Source of the DNA: Petrimonas sp. IBARAKI | GTDB lineage: Bacteria > Bacteroidota > Bacteroidia > Bacteroidales > Dysgonomonadaceae | Assembly: GCA_002356435.2 (NCBI GenBank) | Contig: AP018040.2 | Coordinates: 372,001 to 436,000 of the forward strand | DNA: 64,000 nt | Direction of reading: 5' to 3' | In this document: positions 42,632 through 51,957 of the stretch, piece after piece | Position numbering within the stretch: the first letter of the stretch is position 1 | Layout: each line of letters opens with the position of its first letter | Made by a program: the position numbers and the translations under genes | The notes under the pieces: model-generated | Database searches by the model: none | What the model was told of the DNA's origin: nothing | Seen by the model: only the letters and a program-made list of their open reading frames with translations

Positions 42632-43708
42632 TTACCGGTAAATTGTTTCGAGATACTTATGGATAAGCCGTGATACAGGATATTCGGATATGGATGTAGC
42701 TGGTATTTTGATAAATTTCTTCTCCAAACCGCTCATTTCTTGTTTGCTGAATTCAACCCGATAAAAATCAGCAAGGATAATCTGATGCGACAACACGTGC
42801 CTGAGCCGGAGTTTGTGTTGAAGAAAAATTTCGTCAGCAGCTTGGAAAAGAGTAGATAATCCAAGGTGGTCCTGTAGCATAAACAAATCGCTTTGTTTCT
42901 CTGTCTCGATAAGCGGGAACTCGTATAGATTTTTCCAGATATCTGAATGCTCCCTTTTCTGAATATACGTATATCCGTTTTGTTCGATATGAAAATAATT
43001 AAAATAGCGTATTTTGGGGATTGTTTTTCCTTTTTTGACGGGAAAATCGGACATGTTTTTTCTTTCGAAAGCCAGGCAAACACTCTGTAAAGGACAGTCC
43101 TGACATTTGGGAAGCCTGGGGGTGCAAATCAGTGCGCCCAGTTCCATAATGGCCTGATTGTGATTACCCGGATCTTGTTGGTCTAGAATGGATGTAGCCG
43201 TTTCGGTAAAGAGTTTCTTCCCGCTTGTGGAATCTATAGGTTCTTCAATGGCAAACAGCCGCGATAACACCCGGTAAACATTTCCGTCAACAACGGGGTA
43301 GGGTAGCCCAAAAACGATGGATGCAACAGCTGCGGCCGTATATTCTCCAACACCCTTGAGCAAAAGGATGTCGTTGTGTGATGAGGGAAAAACTCCGTCA
43401 AACTTTTCCATAACCTGCCGGGCTGCTGTGTGCAGGTTTCTTGCCCGTGAGTAGTACCCCAATCCCTGCCACGCTTTCAATACGTCATCTTCCTGCGCCC
43501 GGGCTAGCGATTTTATGTCCGGGAATTTTTCCATAAACCGTAGGAAGTAGTCATATCCCTGACTTACTCGGGTTTGTTGCAAAATAACTTCTGAAACCCA
43601 CACGACGTACGGGTCTTTTGAATCTCTCCAGGGCAGAATTCGTCGATGACATTCGTACCACTCTTGTAAAATATTGCTGATCAGCTTGTCGCTCTCTTTT
43701 TTACGCAT
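42632..43708 (-). CDS. mutY: A/G-specific adenine glycosylase MutY
   Basis: 358 residues. It removes adenine mispaired with 8-oxoguanine. The helix-hairpin-helix LLKGVGEYTAAAVASIVFG (about 118-136) precedes the catalytic Asp in YPVVDGNVYRVLSR near 142; the catalytic Glu is in EVILQQTRVSQGYDYF near 42. The iron-sulphur loop has four Cys (CTPRLPKCQDCPLQSVC near 195-215). A C-terminal NUDIX-like domain recognises 8-oxoguanine. It has a promoter box 20 bp upstream. Confidence 0.96.
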   Translation of the reverse strand: MRKKESDKLISNILQEWYECHRRILPWRDSKDPYVVWVSEVILQQTRVSQGYDYFLRFMEKFPDIKSLARAQEDDVLKAWQGLGYYSRARNLHTAARQVMEKFDGVFPSSHNDILLLKGVGEYTAAAVASIVFGLPYPVVDGNVYRVLSRLFAIEEPIDSTSGKKLFTETATSILDQQDPGNHNQAIMELGALICTPRLPKCQDCPLQSVCLAFERKNMSDFPVKKGKTIPKIRYFNYFHIEQNGYTYIQKREHSDIWKNLYEFPLIETEKQSDLFMLQDHLGLSTLFQAADEIFLQHKLRLRHVLSHQIILADFYRVEFSKQEMSGLEKKFIKIPATSISEYPVSRLIHKYLETIYR

Positions 43709-43728
43709 TGTGCTTATAGAATATGGTG

Positions 43729-43736
43729 CAAAACTA
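43729..43736 (-). promoter_or_regulatory. -7 promoter box TAGTTTTG ahead of mutY
   Basis: Fits TAnnTTTG on the minus strand, 21 bp before the mutY start. Confidence 0.5.
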
Positions 43737-43798
43737 CGTTAAAAACACGTGCATTCAAGAAAATGCGTGAAAAAAATAAAATTAAATCGTATTTATTT

Positions 43799-43827
43799 TT
43801 TGGGATGAAAAAAAAGCTATATATTTG
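43799..43827 (+). promoter_or_regulatory. Promoter of the HU gene
   Basis: TTTG at 43799-43802 and TATATTTG at 43820-43827, 17 bp apart. Probably also serves the small COX24-like gene and possibly RNase G downstream. Confidence 0.65.
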
Positions 43828-43882
43828 CAGTCCAAAATTTTAAGAATTAACTATATTATCACTAACATTAAAAAAAAATAAA

Positions 43883-44170
43883 ATGACTAAGGCAGACATT
43901 GTAAACGAAATTGCGAAGAATACGGGTGTGGATAAGGCATCTGTTTTGGCAACAGTAGAATCTTTTATGGAGGTTGTAAAGGATTCGTTAGCAAATAAAG
44001 AGAACGTTTATCTGAGAGGTTTCGGTAGCTTTATCGTGAAAAAAAGAGCCGAAAAAACTGCTCGCAATATTTCTAAAAATACGACCATCATTATCCCTGC
44101 ACACAATATACCTGCTTTTAAACCGGCAAAAACGTTTGTTGCTCAAGTAAAGGATAACACAAATAAATAA
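43883..44170 (+). CDS. HU-family DNA-binding protein
   Basis: 95 residues, one complete HU/IHF domain. The opening TKADIVNEIAKNTGVDKASVLATVE forms the dimerisation helices, YLRGFGSFIVKKRAEKTARN the conserved core and the start of the DNA-binding arm, and IPAHNIPAFKPAKTF the end of the arm with the intercalating Pro. It bends and compacts DNA as a dimer. The gene sits upstream of the small basic protein and RNase G, a conserved arrangement in Bacteroidota. Confidence 0.96.
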   Translation: MTKADIVNEIAKNTGVDKASVLATVESFMEVVKDSLANKENVYLRGFGSFIVKKRAEKTARNISKNTTIIIPAHNIPAFKPAKTFVAQVKDNTNK

Positions 44171-44202
44171 CAGGATTACGTAAATTTTAAAAACTAAAGA
44201 AG

Positions 44203-44295
44203 ATGCCAAGCGGAAAAAAAAGAAAAAGGCATAAAATGGCTGTTCATAAACGGAAAAAAAGACTGAGAAAAAACAGGCATAAAAAGAAGAAATAG
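44203..44295 (+). CDS. 30-residue basic protein with AURKAIP1/COX24-like motif
   Basis: 30 residues, more than half Lys, Arg or His, with two similar blocks (KKRKRHKMAVHKRKKRLRKN). It matches the short AURKAIP1/COX24 domain known from mitochondrial ribosomal protein mS38 and from tiny ribosomal or ribosome-associated proteins of Bacteroidota. Such a composition suits rRNA binding. It lies 32 bp after the HU stop codon on the same strand, ahead of the RNase G leader, and is likely co-transcribed with HU. It is easily missed by length cut-offs. An accidental A-rich frame is the alternative, but position and motif argue against it. Confidence 0.8.
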   Translation: MPSGKKRKRHKMAVHKRKKRLRKNRHKKKK

Positions 44296-44331
44296 TCTTT
44301 TTGAAAGTTTTTTGACACACTTTATATACGG

Positions 44332-44433
44332 GAACAAACTTAAAAGATTATATCAAAAGAGTTTGTTCTTTGTGTATAAACATTTCAAAAGTGTTCGTGA
44401 GAACACTGCTTTCTGCTCAGAGGAGCAGAAAGC
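44332..44433 (+). other. Three consecutive hairpins in the leader of the RNase G gene
   Basis: Stem 1: GAACAAACT (44332-44340) with AGTTTGTTC (44360-44368), 9 bp, 19-base loop. Stem 2: AGTGTTC (44390-44396), loop GTGA, GAACACT (44401-44407), 7 bp with a GNRA-type loop. Stem 3 starts at the very next base: GCTTTCTGCTC (44408-44418), loop AGAG, GAGCAGAAAGC (44423-44433), 11 perfect base pairs. None of them is followed by a good T-run, and the GTG start of the nuclease gene comes 34 bases later. The arrangement suggests a processing or autoregulatory leader. Confidence 0.75.
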
Positions 44434-44467
44434 CTGATTAATCAAACATTTAAAAACAAAAAAAATT

Positions 44468-46036
44468 GTGGCAAGCGAACTTGTAGTGGATGTTCAGCCT
44501 AAGGAGATTACGCTGGCGGTTCTCGATAACAAAAAACTCGTAGAGTTACAACAAGAGAGCCAGAGTGAATCTTACGCGGTGGGAAACATCTATTTAGGCA
44601 GGGTCAAAAAATTGATGCCTGCGCTAAATGCTGCATTTGTAGATGTAGGACACAAAAAGGACGCTTTTCTTCACTATTTGGATTTAGGGGTAGAATTTAA
44701 CTCTGTTTCGAGTTTTCTGAAAACGATTGAAGACAAGAAAAAGATTCCGTTGTTGCAGAAAATGAAATTGCAGCCCGAAATCGAGAAAGACGGTTCCATA
44801 TCGGACAAATTAAAGGTGGGACAGGAGGTACTGGTGCAGGTCGCCAAAGAACCTATTTCGACCAAAGGCCCGAGGTTGACAGCCGAAATTTCTTTTGCCG
44901 GAAGATTCATGGTGCTGATACCGTTTATCGATCGCGTTTCGGTTTCGCAAAAAATTAAATCGCGTGAGGAACGCGCACGCCTTCGACAACTCGTGCAAAG
45001 CATTAAGCCCAAGAACTTTGGCGTAATCATTCGTACTAACGCCGAAGAGAAAAGAGTCGCAGAACTTGATGCAGAGTTAAAAGTATTGGTTAAACGTTGG
45101 GAAGATACTGCAGAGAAATTGCCAAAAGCAAAAGCACCGTCGCTGGTTTTTGAAGAAACGGGACGGACGGTCGGATTGCTTCGCGATATTTTCAGCCCAT
45201 CGTTTGAACAGATCCACATCAATGATCAGGATGTGACAAAACAGATTGCCGAGTATGTCGGTTTAATTGCTCCCGACCGGAAAAATGTAGTCAAACATTA
45301 CAACGGAGCAGCACCAATATTGGACAACTTTGGCATCACCAAACAGATTAAATCGCTCTTTGGCAAAACCGTTACGTTTAAGAACGGCGCTTATCTCATT
45401 ATAGAGCACACCGAGGCATTACACGTTATTGACGTGAACAGCGGAAACCGCAATAAACAATCGCTCGGTCAGGAAGACAGTGCTTTTGAGGTGAATGTTG
45501 CTGCCGCTGAGGAAATTGCCCGCCAGCTGCGTCTGCGTGATATGGGTGGCATCATTGTAGTCGATTTTATCGACATGAGTTCGGGCGATCATCGCAACAA
45601 GCTGTTCAATAAGATGAACGAGTTTCTGGCATCGGACAGAGCGAAACACAAAATTCTCCCGCTGAGCAAATTCGGGTTGATGCAAATCACGCGTCAGCGC
45701 GTGCGCCCCGAAATGGAATTAGCCACAAGCGAGGTGTGCCCCACTTGCTTTGGAAAAGGGAAGATTAAATCGTCGATTTTATTTACCGACACGTTGGAGG
45801 GTAAAATCGATTATTTAGTAAACAAGCTAAAAGTGAAGAAATTCAGTCTGCATATACATCCTTATGTTGCAGCTTATATTCAACAAGGTTTATTCTCGTT
45901 GAAATACAAATGGAAAAAGAAATACAATGTTGCTTTGAAAGTAATACCCAATCAGAGTTTGGGATTCCTGCAATATGTGTTTTACGACAAAGAAAATAAC
46001 GAAATAGACCTGAAAGAAGAAATTGAAATGAAATAA
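44468..46036 (+). CDS. rng: Ribonuclease E/G family endoribonuclease
   Basis: 522 residues with a GTG start. It cleaves single-stranded RNA in rRNA maturation and mRNA decay. An S1 domain is near the N terminus (YLGRVKKLMPALNAAFVDVGHKKDAFLHY split over residues 38-75). The 5'-sensor and catalytic core follow, with the Mg-binding Asp in HVIDVNSGNRN near 320 and IIVVDFIDM near 363, and the zinc-link CPTCFGKGKI near 423. Length and the absence of a long C-terminal tail fit RNase G. It is preceded by three hairpins and followed by a terminator. Confidence 0.95.
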   Translation: MASELVVDVQPKEITLAVLDNKKLVELQQESQSESYAVGNIYLGRVKKLMPALNAAFVDVGHKKDAFLHYLDLGVEFNSVSSFLKTIEDKKKIPLLQKMKLQPEIEKDGSISDKLKVGQEVLVQVAKEPISTKGPRLTAEISFAGRFMVLIPFIDRVSVSQKIKSREERARLRQLVQSIKPKNFGVIIRTNAEEKRVAELDAELKVLVKRWEDTAEKLPKAKAPSLVFEETGRTVGLLRDIFSPSFEQIHINDQDVTKQIAEYVGLIAPDRKNVVKHYNGAAPILDNFGITKQIKSLFGKTVTFKNGAYLIIEHTEALHVIDVNSGNRNKQSLGQEDSAFEVNVAAAEEIARQLRLRDMGGIIVVDFIDMSSGDHRNKLFNKMNEFLASDRAKHKILPLSKFGLMQITRQRVRPEMELATSEVCPTCFGKGKIKSSILFTDTLEGKIDYLVNKLKVKKFSLHIHPYVAAYIQQGLFSLKYKWKKKYNVALKVIPNQSLGFLQYVFYDKENNEIDLKEEIEMK

Positions 46037-46062
46037 AGTTACGCGTCAGCGAAACGTCAAGT

Positions 46063-46095
46063 AAAAACCGAATTGCGGAGGCAGTTCGGTTTTTT
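46063..46095. terminator. Terminator between rng and convergent priA
   Basis: ACCGAATTGC (46067-46076) pairs with GCAGTTCGGT (46081-46090) with one T-G wobble and a 4-base loop; six Ts follow on the plus strand and an A-run before it gives Ts on the minus strand, so it can serve both genes. Confidence 0.8.
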
Positions 46096-46098
46096 GCG

Positions 46099-48336
46099 TT
46101 AACCCATCACATCCACATCAAAATACAACACCAAATATTTAAAATCCTGTTTTTCGCGAAAGCGGGATTCAACGGATTTAATGAATTGTCGGGTTTTGGC
46201 AGGGGACAAATGGTTGTCGAGCTTGAGCAGAATCTGGCGGAGATGATATTGTTGAATACGGCTGATAAACGGTTTGTTTGGACCGAGCACCATTTCACCA
46301 AGCGATTGTTGTAATAACCGGGCGAAAAATGCAGACCCCGATTCCACTTTGTGTTCGTCTTTGTGTTTAAATACAATGGAAATTAACCGCTTGTAAGGGG
46401 GATAGTTGAATAACTTTCGTTCCTCTAGCTGGGAGTGGTAGAAACCTTCGTAATCGTTTGTCTCCAGGTATCGGTAAATCGGTTGCCCCGGATCGGCGGT
46501 CTGAATGACAACTTCACCTTGCCGGTTTTTTCTGCCGGCACGTCCGGCGGCCTGTAACATCAGCTGAAAGCCGCGTTCGTGCGAACGGAAATCGGGTCGA
46601 TTGAGCAATCCGTCTGCTGAGACAATCCCTACAAGACTCACATTCTCGAAATCCAACCCTTTCGAGAGCATTTGAGTACCTACTAAAATTTGCACTTTAT
46701 TTTTCTGAAAATCGGAGATTATCTTCTCGTAAGCGTATTTCCCTTGTGTGGTATCGGTGTCCATCCGTGCGACAGTGGCACTGGGGAAAAGTTGTATCAC
46801 TTCTTCTTCCAGCTTCTCGGTACCCATGCCGACAGGCTCTATGCTTTTTTCGTGACAAACAGGACATTCACCGACCGGTTTATACGTCTTGTTGCAGTAA
46901 TGACATTTCAGCTCCCCGCGATTCTTGTGGTAGGTAAGTGATACGTCACAGTGGTTGCATTTTGGGATCCAGCCGCAAAGCTTACATTCCAGCATAGGAG
47001 CAAACCCGCGCCGGTTGCGAAACAGAATCACCTGCTCGCCCGATCCCAGGGCCGTGTTTATCTTTTCGATCAGTCCAGGGGCAAGTAGCGTTTTCATTTT
47101 CTTTGTTCGGCGGAGCTCCCGGGTGTTCTCCAGTGTGATGCGGGGAAGTTCGATATTTTCAAATCGTTTTTCGAGGGTTACAAGTCCGTATTTCCCGGTT
47201 TTAGCGTTGTAATACGTTTCGATGGACGGTGTAGCCGATCCTAGCAATGTCTTTGCACCAAAAGTTTGAGCCAGTACTATGGCTGTATCACGCGCGTGAT
47301 ACCGGGGCGCTGGTTCCTGTTGCTTGTAACTGGTTTCGTGCTCCTCATCCACGATTACCAGCCCCAGTTGGCGGAAAGGCACGAATAGCGACGACCTTAC
47401 GCCGATAACGATTTCATAAGGCGAATCCGATAGCATTTTTTGCCAGATCTCAGTACGTTCATTATCGTTTATTTTGGAGTGATAGATTCCGAGTTTATCT
47501 CCAAAAACCGCCTGAAGCCGTGAAGTCAGTTGTGTGGTGAGGGCGATTTCGGGAACCAGATAAAGCGTTTGTTTCCCTTGATTCAGCTGCTCTTCGATGA
47601 GGTGGATGTAAATTTCGGTTTTCCCGCTCGATGTAATCCCGTGTAAAAGACAAACATTTTTTTCTTCGAATGAACGGTTTATCTCTTCCAGTGCCTTTTG
47701 CTGATGGTCATTTAAGTTAAACGCCTTACGCGATGATACAAAATGCGTATCGATCCGGCTCACCTCTTCCGGGTACTGGATCACTATGTTTTTCTCCGTC
47801 AACCCCTTTAAAACAGTATTGCTGTAGCCGGTTTTTGCAGTAATTTCCTTTTTCGGAATGCTCTCCCTGCCTTCTTCCAAAAATAATTGCCTAAGTGCTT
47901 GATAAAGTTCAGCTTGTTTTTTAGACCGCCCGGTAAGCCGGTCAATATCATGGATGCCTGTGTTGAGCCGGATATAGGTTTCCGTTCTGGATCTATACCT
48001 TTCCTCCAGATCCTGTGGCTTCATCATCGATGGCAAGGCTGCCTTATAAACATCCCCCAGCGGTGACAAATAATAAAAAGAGATCCATTCCCACAAACGA
48101 ATCTGATGTTCGTTTACAACCGGATGTGAATCGGTGAGGGAATGGATTTCTTTTATTTCAACTCCTTTTGGCGGCTTATGGTGTAGCCTTAGGACCACCG
48201 CTGTGTAATACTTCCGTTTCCCGAAAGGAACAACCACCCTGAATCCGGTACCTATCTTTTCCTGCATCTCTGCAGGAACAACGTAGGTAAAAGATTCGGC
48301 TAAGGGAAGTGGCAGGATTACATCAGCAAACAACAT
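46099..48336 (-). CDS. priA: Primosomal protein N' (replication restart helicase PriA)
   Basis: 745 residues. PriA recognises stalled forks and reloads the replicative helicase. An N-terminal 3'-end-binding domain (about 1-110) precedes the helicase core with Walker A GITSSGKTE near residue 235, the DEEH box in VIVDEEHETSYKQQ, and TLLGSATPSIE. Eight Cys in CKLCGWIPKCNHC and CHYCNKTYKPVGECPVC (about 455-500) bind two zinc ions. LQAAGRAGRKNRQGEV is motif VI. The gene begins seven bases after the barrel-protein gene on the same strand. Confidence 0.96.
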   Translation of the reverse strand: MLFADVILPLPLAESFTYVVPAEMQEKIGTGFRVVVPFGKRKYYTAVVLRLHHKPPKGVEIKEIHSLTDSHPVVNEHQIRLWEWISFYYLSPLGDVYKAALPSMMKPQDLEERYRSRTETYIRLNTGIHDIDRLTGRSKKQAELYQALRQLFLEEGRESIPKKEITAKTGYSNTVLKGLTEKNIVIQYPEEVSRIDTHFVSSRKAFNLNDHQQKALEEINRSFEEKNVCLLHGITSSGKTEIYIHLIEEQLNQGKQTLYLVPEIALTTQLTSRLQAVFGDKLGIYHSKINDNERTEIWQKMLSDSPYEIVIGVRSSLFVPFRQLGLVIVDEEHETSYKQQEPAPRYHARDTAIVLAQTFGAKTLLGSATPSIETYYNAKTGKYGLVTLEKRFENIELPRITLENTRELRRTKKMKTLLAPGLIEKINTALGSGEQVILFRNRRGFAPMLECKLCGWIPKCNHCDVSLTYHKNRGELKCHYCNKTYKPVGECPVCHEKSIEPVGMGTEKLEEEVIQLFPSATVARMDTDTTQGKYAYEKIISDFQKNKVQILVGTQMLSKGLDFENVSLVGIVSADGLLNRPDFRSHERGFQLMLQAAGRAGRKNRQGEVVIQTADPGQPIYRYLETNDYEGFYHSQLEERKLFNYPPYKRLISIVFKHKDEHKVESGSAFFARLLQQSLGEMVLGPNKPFISRIQQYHLRQILLKLDNHLSPAKTRQFIKSVESRFREKQDFKYLVLYFDVDVMG

Positions 48337-48343
48337 GTTTCAT

Positions 48344-48967
48344 TTAGAAAAACAGGGTAGCGGAAATGGACCAAAATCCATCCTTCTGATTAAAAATATC
48401 TTCAAAGGCGGGTTCATATACAGAGTAGTCATCGGTTAATTTCATCCTGTAATTAAAGCCTACAGCTACGTGGTTGATCACTTCCAGGCCGGCTCCCAGA
48501 TTAACGCCTGCTTGAAATTTTTTTGCCTCTACCTTGTCCATAAAGACTTCAGATTTAAAATCATCCCCCGCTAGCCAGAAATTAGCGTAAGGACCGGCAG
48601 CCAGAAAAATTTTTACCGGGGAGATAAGCCCGATTTTGTATTTTAAGTTTACAGGAACGTCGATGGAATGATTGGAGATATCTTCAGCTACAGTTTTGAT
48701 TCCCTGATCATTTACGGTTTTTATATTCATTTTCTCGTTGCTGTATAAAACCGATCCTTCAATTCCAAAATCAACAACAGGGAGCATAAATTCCAATGTA
48801 GGGCCCACCTTGAAGTCATTCATGTTTTCTACTGAATATACGTCCTTGGTAAAGGAAGGTTTGTTGATACCTACTTCTCCTCTTATTCCAAACCGTAATT
48901 GAGCACTTACCGTACCTCCCATCAATAGAAAGGCCAGGAGGATCATCCATAATTTCTTTGTTTTCAT
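48344..48967 (-). CDS. Outer-membrane beta-barrel protein (PorT-like fold)
   Basis: 207 residues. The signal peptide MKTKKLWMILLAFLLMGGTV ends at SAQ. The mature protein consists of alternating strands with glycine and aromatic residues (FGIRGEVGINKPSF, VGPTLEFMLPVVDFGIEGS, KIFLAAGPYANFWLAGDD, AGVNLGAGLEV) and ends in SATLFF, as in the PF13568-type barrels that include PorT. The specific role is unknown; without other secretion genes nearby I would not call it PorT. It shares a strand and probably a transcript with priA. Confidence 0.82.
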   Translation of the reverse strand: MKTKKLWMILLAFLLMGGTVSAQLRFGIRGEVGINKPSFTKDVYSVENMNDFKVGPTLEFMLPVVDFGIEGSVLYSNEKMNIKTVNDQGIKTVAEDISNHSIDVPVNLKYKIGLISPVKIFLAAGPYANFWLAGDDFKSEVFMDKVEAKKFQAGVNLGAGLEVINHVAVGFNYRMKLTDDYSVYEPAFEDIFNQKDGFWSISATLFF

Positions 48968-49008
48968 AACTAATGTGTTTTAGTAAATAATCAAACCGTT
49001 TGCAAATG

Positions 49009-49016
49009 CAAATCTA
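49009..49016 (-). promoter_or_regulatory. -7 promoter box TAGATTTG ahead of the barrel protein and priA
   Basis: Fits TAnnTTTG on the minus strand, 42 bp before the start at 48967. -33 not evident. Confidence 0.45.
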
Positions 49017-49089
49017 TATAGTAAGACAGTTAAAACGGAAAAAAGTTAAATCCAGAATGTTAATTAATCCTATTTACGGATTAGCTCAC

Positions 49090-49130
49090 AAAAGAAAAGC
49101 GTTCTGTTCCGCACAAGAACAAAACGCTTT
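49090..49130 (-). terminator. Terminator after the fumarate reductase operon
   Basis: AAAGCGTT (49096-49103) pairs with AACGCTTT (49123-49130) and TGTTC (49105-49109) with GAACA (49117-49121), one mismatch between them. On the minus strand TCTTTTG follows, 20 bases after the iron-sulphur subunit stop. Confidence 0.75.
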
Positions 49131-49150
49131 GTAAATCGATTTAGAGCAGA

Positions 49151-49906
49151 TTAGTCCTTTATTTTTGCTTTCAGAAACTCGCGGTTCAAGCGGGCGATAT
49201 GGCTGATGGATATATTCTTGGGACATTCCTGTTCACAAGCACCCGTATTGGTACAGTTACCGAAGCCGAGTTCGTCCATTTTTGCTACCATCGCCTTGGC
49301 GCGTTTAACACGCTCTACTTGTCCTTGCGGGAGCAAAGCCAACTGGCTCACTTTTGCCGAAACGAAAAGCATGGCTGATCCGTTTTTGCAGGTTGCCACA
49401 CAGGCTCCACATCCGATACAGGCGGCAGCATCCATGGCTTCATCTGCGGCATGTTTGGGAATTGGAATTGCATTTCCGTCGGGAACGCTACCGGTGTTTA
49501 CCGAAACATAGCCACCAGCCTGGATAATTTTATCGAAAGCTGTTCTGTCGACCATCAGGTCCCGGATTACGGGAAATCCCGCTGAACGCCAAGGCTCAAC
49601 TGTAATGGTGTCTCCATCGTTGAATTTGCGCATGTGGAGCTGGCAGGTGGTAATGTCTTCATCGGGTCCGTGCGGATGGCCGTTGATATACAAACTGCAC
49701 ATTCCGCAAATCCCTTCGCGGCAATCGTGATCGAAAACAACCGGATCCTTCCCTTCGTTGATGAGTTGTTCGTTCAGAATGTCCATCATTTCGAGGAATG
49801 AACTGCCCTGCGAGATCTCTTTCAATGCGTAGGTCTCAAAATTTCCTTTGGCTTTCGGGCCTTTTTGACGCCAGACTTTTACGTTGATATTTATATTTTT
49901 GTCCAT
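49151..49906 (-). CDS. frdB: Fumarate reductase/succinate dehydrogenase iron-sulphur subunit
   Basis: 251 residues. It passes electrons between the flavoprotein and the membrane anchor. The [2Fe-2S] ligands lie in [18 protein letters not shown] near residue 60 plus a Cys in ITTCQLH; the [4Fe-4S] and [3Fe-4S] ligands lie in [17 protein letters not shown] near 155 and [14 protein letters not shown] near 220. It is the third gene of the frdCAB/sdhCAB operon, 20 bp after the flavoprotein gene. In Bacteroidales this enzyme works mainly as a fumarate reductase; sequence alone does not fix the direction. Confidence 0.96.
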   Translation of the reverse strand: MDKNININVKVWRQKGPKAKGNFETYALKEISQGSSFLEMMDILNEQLINEGKDPVVFDHDCREGICGMCSLYINGHPHGPDEDITTCQLHMRKFNDGDTITVEPWRSAGFPVIRDLMVDRTAFDKIIQAGGYVSVNTGSVPDGNAIPIPKHAADEAMDAAACIGCGACVATCKNGSAMLFVSAKVSQLALLPQGQVERVKRAKAMVAKMDELGFGNCTNTGACEQECPKNISISHIARLNREFLKAKIKD

Positions 49907-49926
49907 AGGATGATACGATTTTTAAA

Positions 49927-51930
49927 TTACGACTTATAATTGCGTTGTTGTCTCACGATAAATTCATAGTCGAGAGGTTCTTTGTACATAACGGGAGCTT
50001 TTTCTTCGCCCTGATATTCCCAACAGGAAACATAGGAGAACCGGTCGTCGTGACGTAAGGCTTCCCCTTCTTCTGTCTGATGTTCCAAACGGAAATGTCC
50101 TCCGCAGGATTCTTCTCTGTCTAACGCATCGTGAGCCATAAGTTCGCCTATTTCGATAAAATCGGCAAGACGAAGTGCTTTTTCCAACTCAATATTCAAC
50201 GAGCTCTTTTCGCCCGGTATCCGTACATCTGCCCAGAACTCCTTTTTCAATACCTTCAACTCTTCGATAGCTTTCTTTAAGCCATCTGCTTCACGTCCCA
50301 TTCCGACTAAATCCCACATGATGTGTCCGAGTTTCTTATGGAAGTGGTCCACGGAATGGTTGCCTTTTATGCTCATGAGCCTTTCCATACGTGCATCAAT
50401 ATCTTTTTCTGCTTTTTCAAACTCGGGGCTGTCGGTGCTGAACCTGGGTACCCTGATCTGGTCGGACAGATAACTTTGTATGGTGTAGGGCAGAACAAAA
50501 TATCCGTCGGCTAATCCCTGCATCAATGCGGAGGCGCCCAGGCGGTTCGCGCCGTGATCGGAGAAGTTGGCTTCGCCAATGGCAAAGAGTCCGGGTATGG
50601 AGGTCATCAGTTCGTAATCAACCCAAATTCCACCCATGGTATAGTGGATGGCGGGATAGATCATCATCGGGGTTTCATATGGGTTGTCGTCGACGATCTT
50701 TTCATACATCTGGAAAAGGTTCCCGTAACGGGCTTCCACCACATCTTTTCCCAGACGTTTGATGGCATCGGCGAAATCAAGATAAACGGCCAGTCCGGTT
50801 GTTCCGACTCCGTAGCCTGCGTCGCAGCGTTCCTTGGCTGCGCGTGATGCCACGTCGCGGGGGACAAGGTTCCCGAAAGCGGGGTAGCGGCGTTCCAGGT
50901 AGTAATCGCGATCTTCTTCCTTTATTTCTGTCGGCCTTAGTTTTCCTTCACGGATAGCCTGAGCATCCTCAAGCTTTCTGGGAACCCATATCCTGCCGTC
51001 ATTGCGCAACGACTCCGACATAAGCGTCAGTTTCGATTGGAATTCACCGTGAACAGGAATACACGTCGGGTGAATCTGCGCCATGCAGGGATTGGCAAAA
51101 TAAGCCCCTTTTTTGTAGCACTGCCAGGCAGCTGATCCGTTGGAGGTCATGGCATTGGTGGAGAGGAAGAAGGTATTTCCGTATCCGCCGGTAGCGATCA
51201 CAACCGCGTGAGCAGCAAATCTTTCCAACTTTCCGGTCACGAGATTACGGGCTATGATACCGCGGGCACGCCCGTCGATGATCACAAGGTCAACCATCTC
51301 GTAACGCGTATATAGTTTTACTTGTTTCTTATTTACGGCACGGCTCAACGCACTGTAAGCACCCAGGAGCAATTGCTGGCCGGTTTGTCCGCGGGCATAA
51401 AAAGTCCGGGATACCTGCGCACCCCCGAAGGAGCGGTTGTCGAGCAAGCCCCCGTATTCGCGGGCAAAAGGAACACCCTGGGCCACGCACTGGTCGATGA
51501 TGTTGTTGGAAACTTCGGCTAGGCGGTAAACATTGGCTTCGCGTGCGCGGTAGTCACCTCCTTTAATCGTGTCGTAGAACAAGCGGTATACTGAGTCACC
51601 ATCGTTTTGATAGTTTTTTGCAGCATTGATTCCTCCCTGTGCAGCAATGGAGTGGGCGCGGCGAGGTGAATCCTGGATGCAGAAATTCAACACATTGAAT
51701 CCCAACTCGCCCAGTGATGCTGCTGCCGATGCTCCGGCAAGTCCCGTCCCTACGACAATTATATCGAGTCGGCGCTTGTTGGCAGGGTTTACCAGTTTTT
51801 GGTTCGCCTTGTAAGATGACCATTTTTCGGCCAAAGGACCTTTTGGAATTTTAGAATCCAACTTTATTTTGTTGTCTGTCAGAGTAGTTTTGTTTTCTAC
51901 TTTTGCAGTTTCGTCTTCTTTGTTTATCAT
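49927..51930 (-). CDS. frdA: Fumarate reductase/succinate dehydrogenase flavoprotein subunit
   Basis: 667 residues, longer than the E. coli proteins but usual for the Bacteroidota/epsilonproteobacterial type. It holds covalently bound [22 protein letters not shown] near residue 58 and the His that carries the flavin in [16 protein letters not shown] near 91. The substrate-binding region includes [11 protein letters not shown] near 285 and the active-site Arg segment [15 protein letters not shown] near 460. The N-terminal 45 residues are Lys-rich and not conserved. It lies between the anchor and iron-sulphur subunit genes. Confidence 0.96.
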   Translation of the reverse strand: MINKEDETAKVENKTTLTDNKIKLDSKIPKGPLAEKWSSYKANQKLVNPANKRRLDIIVVGTGLAGASAAASLGELGFNVLNFCIQDSPRRAHSIAAQGGINAAKNYQNDGDSVYRLFYDTIKGGDYRAREANVYRLAEVSNNIIDQCVAQGVPFAREYGGLLDNRSFGGAQVSRTFYARGQTGQQLLLGAYSALSRAVNKKQVKLYTRYEMVDLVIIDGRARGIIARNLVTGKLERFAAHAVVIATGGYGNTFFLSTNAMTSNGSAAWQCYKKGAYFANPCMAQIHPTCIPVHGEFQSKLTLMSESLRNDGRIWVPRKLEDAQAIREGKLRPTEIKEEDRDYYLERRYPAFGNLVPRDVASRAAKERCDAGYGVGTTGLAVYLDFADAIKRLGKDVVEARYGNLFQMYEKIVDDNPYETPMMIYPAIHYTMGGIWVDYELMTSIPGLFAIGEANFSDHGANRLGASALMQGLADGYFVLPYTIQSYLSDQIRVPRFSTDSPEFEKAEKDIDARMERLMSIKGNHSVDHFHKKLGHIMWDLVGMGREADGLKKAIEELKVLKKEFWADVRIPGEKSSLNIELEKALRLADFIEIGELMAHDALDREESCGGHFRLEHQTEEGEALRHDDRFSYVSCWEYQGEEKAPVMYKEPLDYEFIVRQQRNYKS

Positions 51931-51957
51931 AATGTTTTTAAATTTTTATACGTAAAA

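Noticed and set aside
44163-44300. A-rich stretch as a low-complexity or decayed repeat
   Set aside because: Read in frame from 44203 it encodes a 30-residue basic protein with a recognised motif, which explains the composition.
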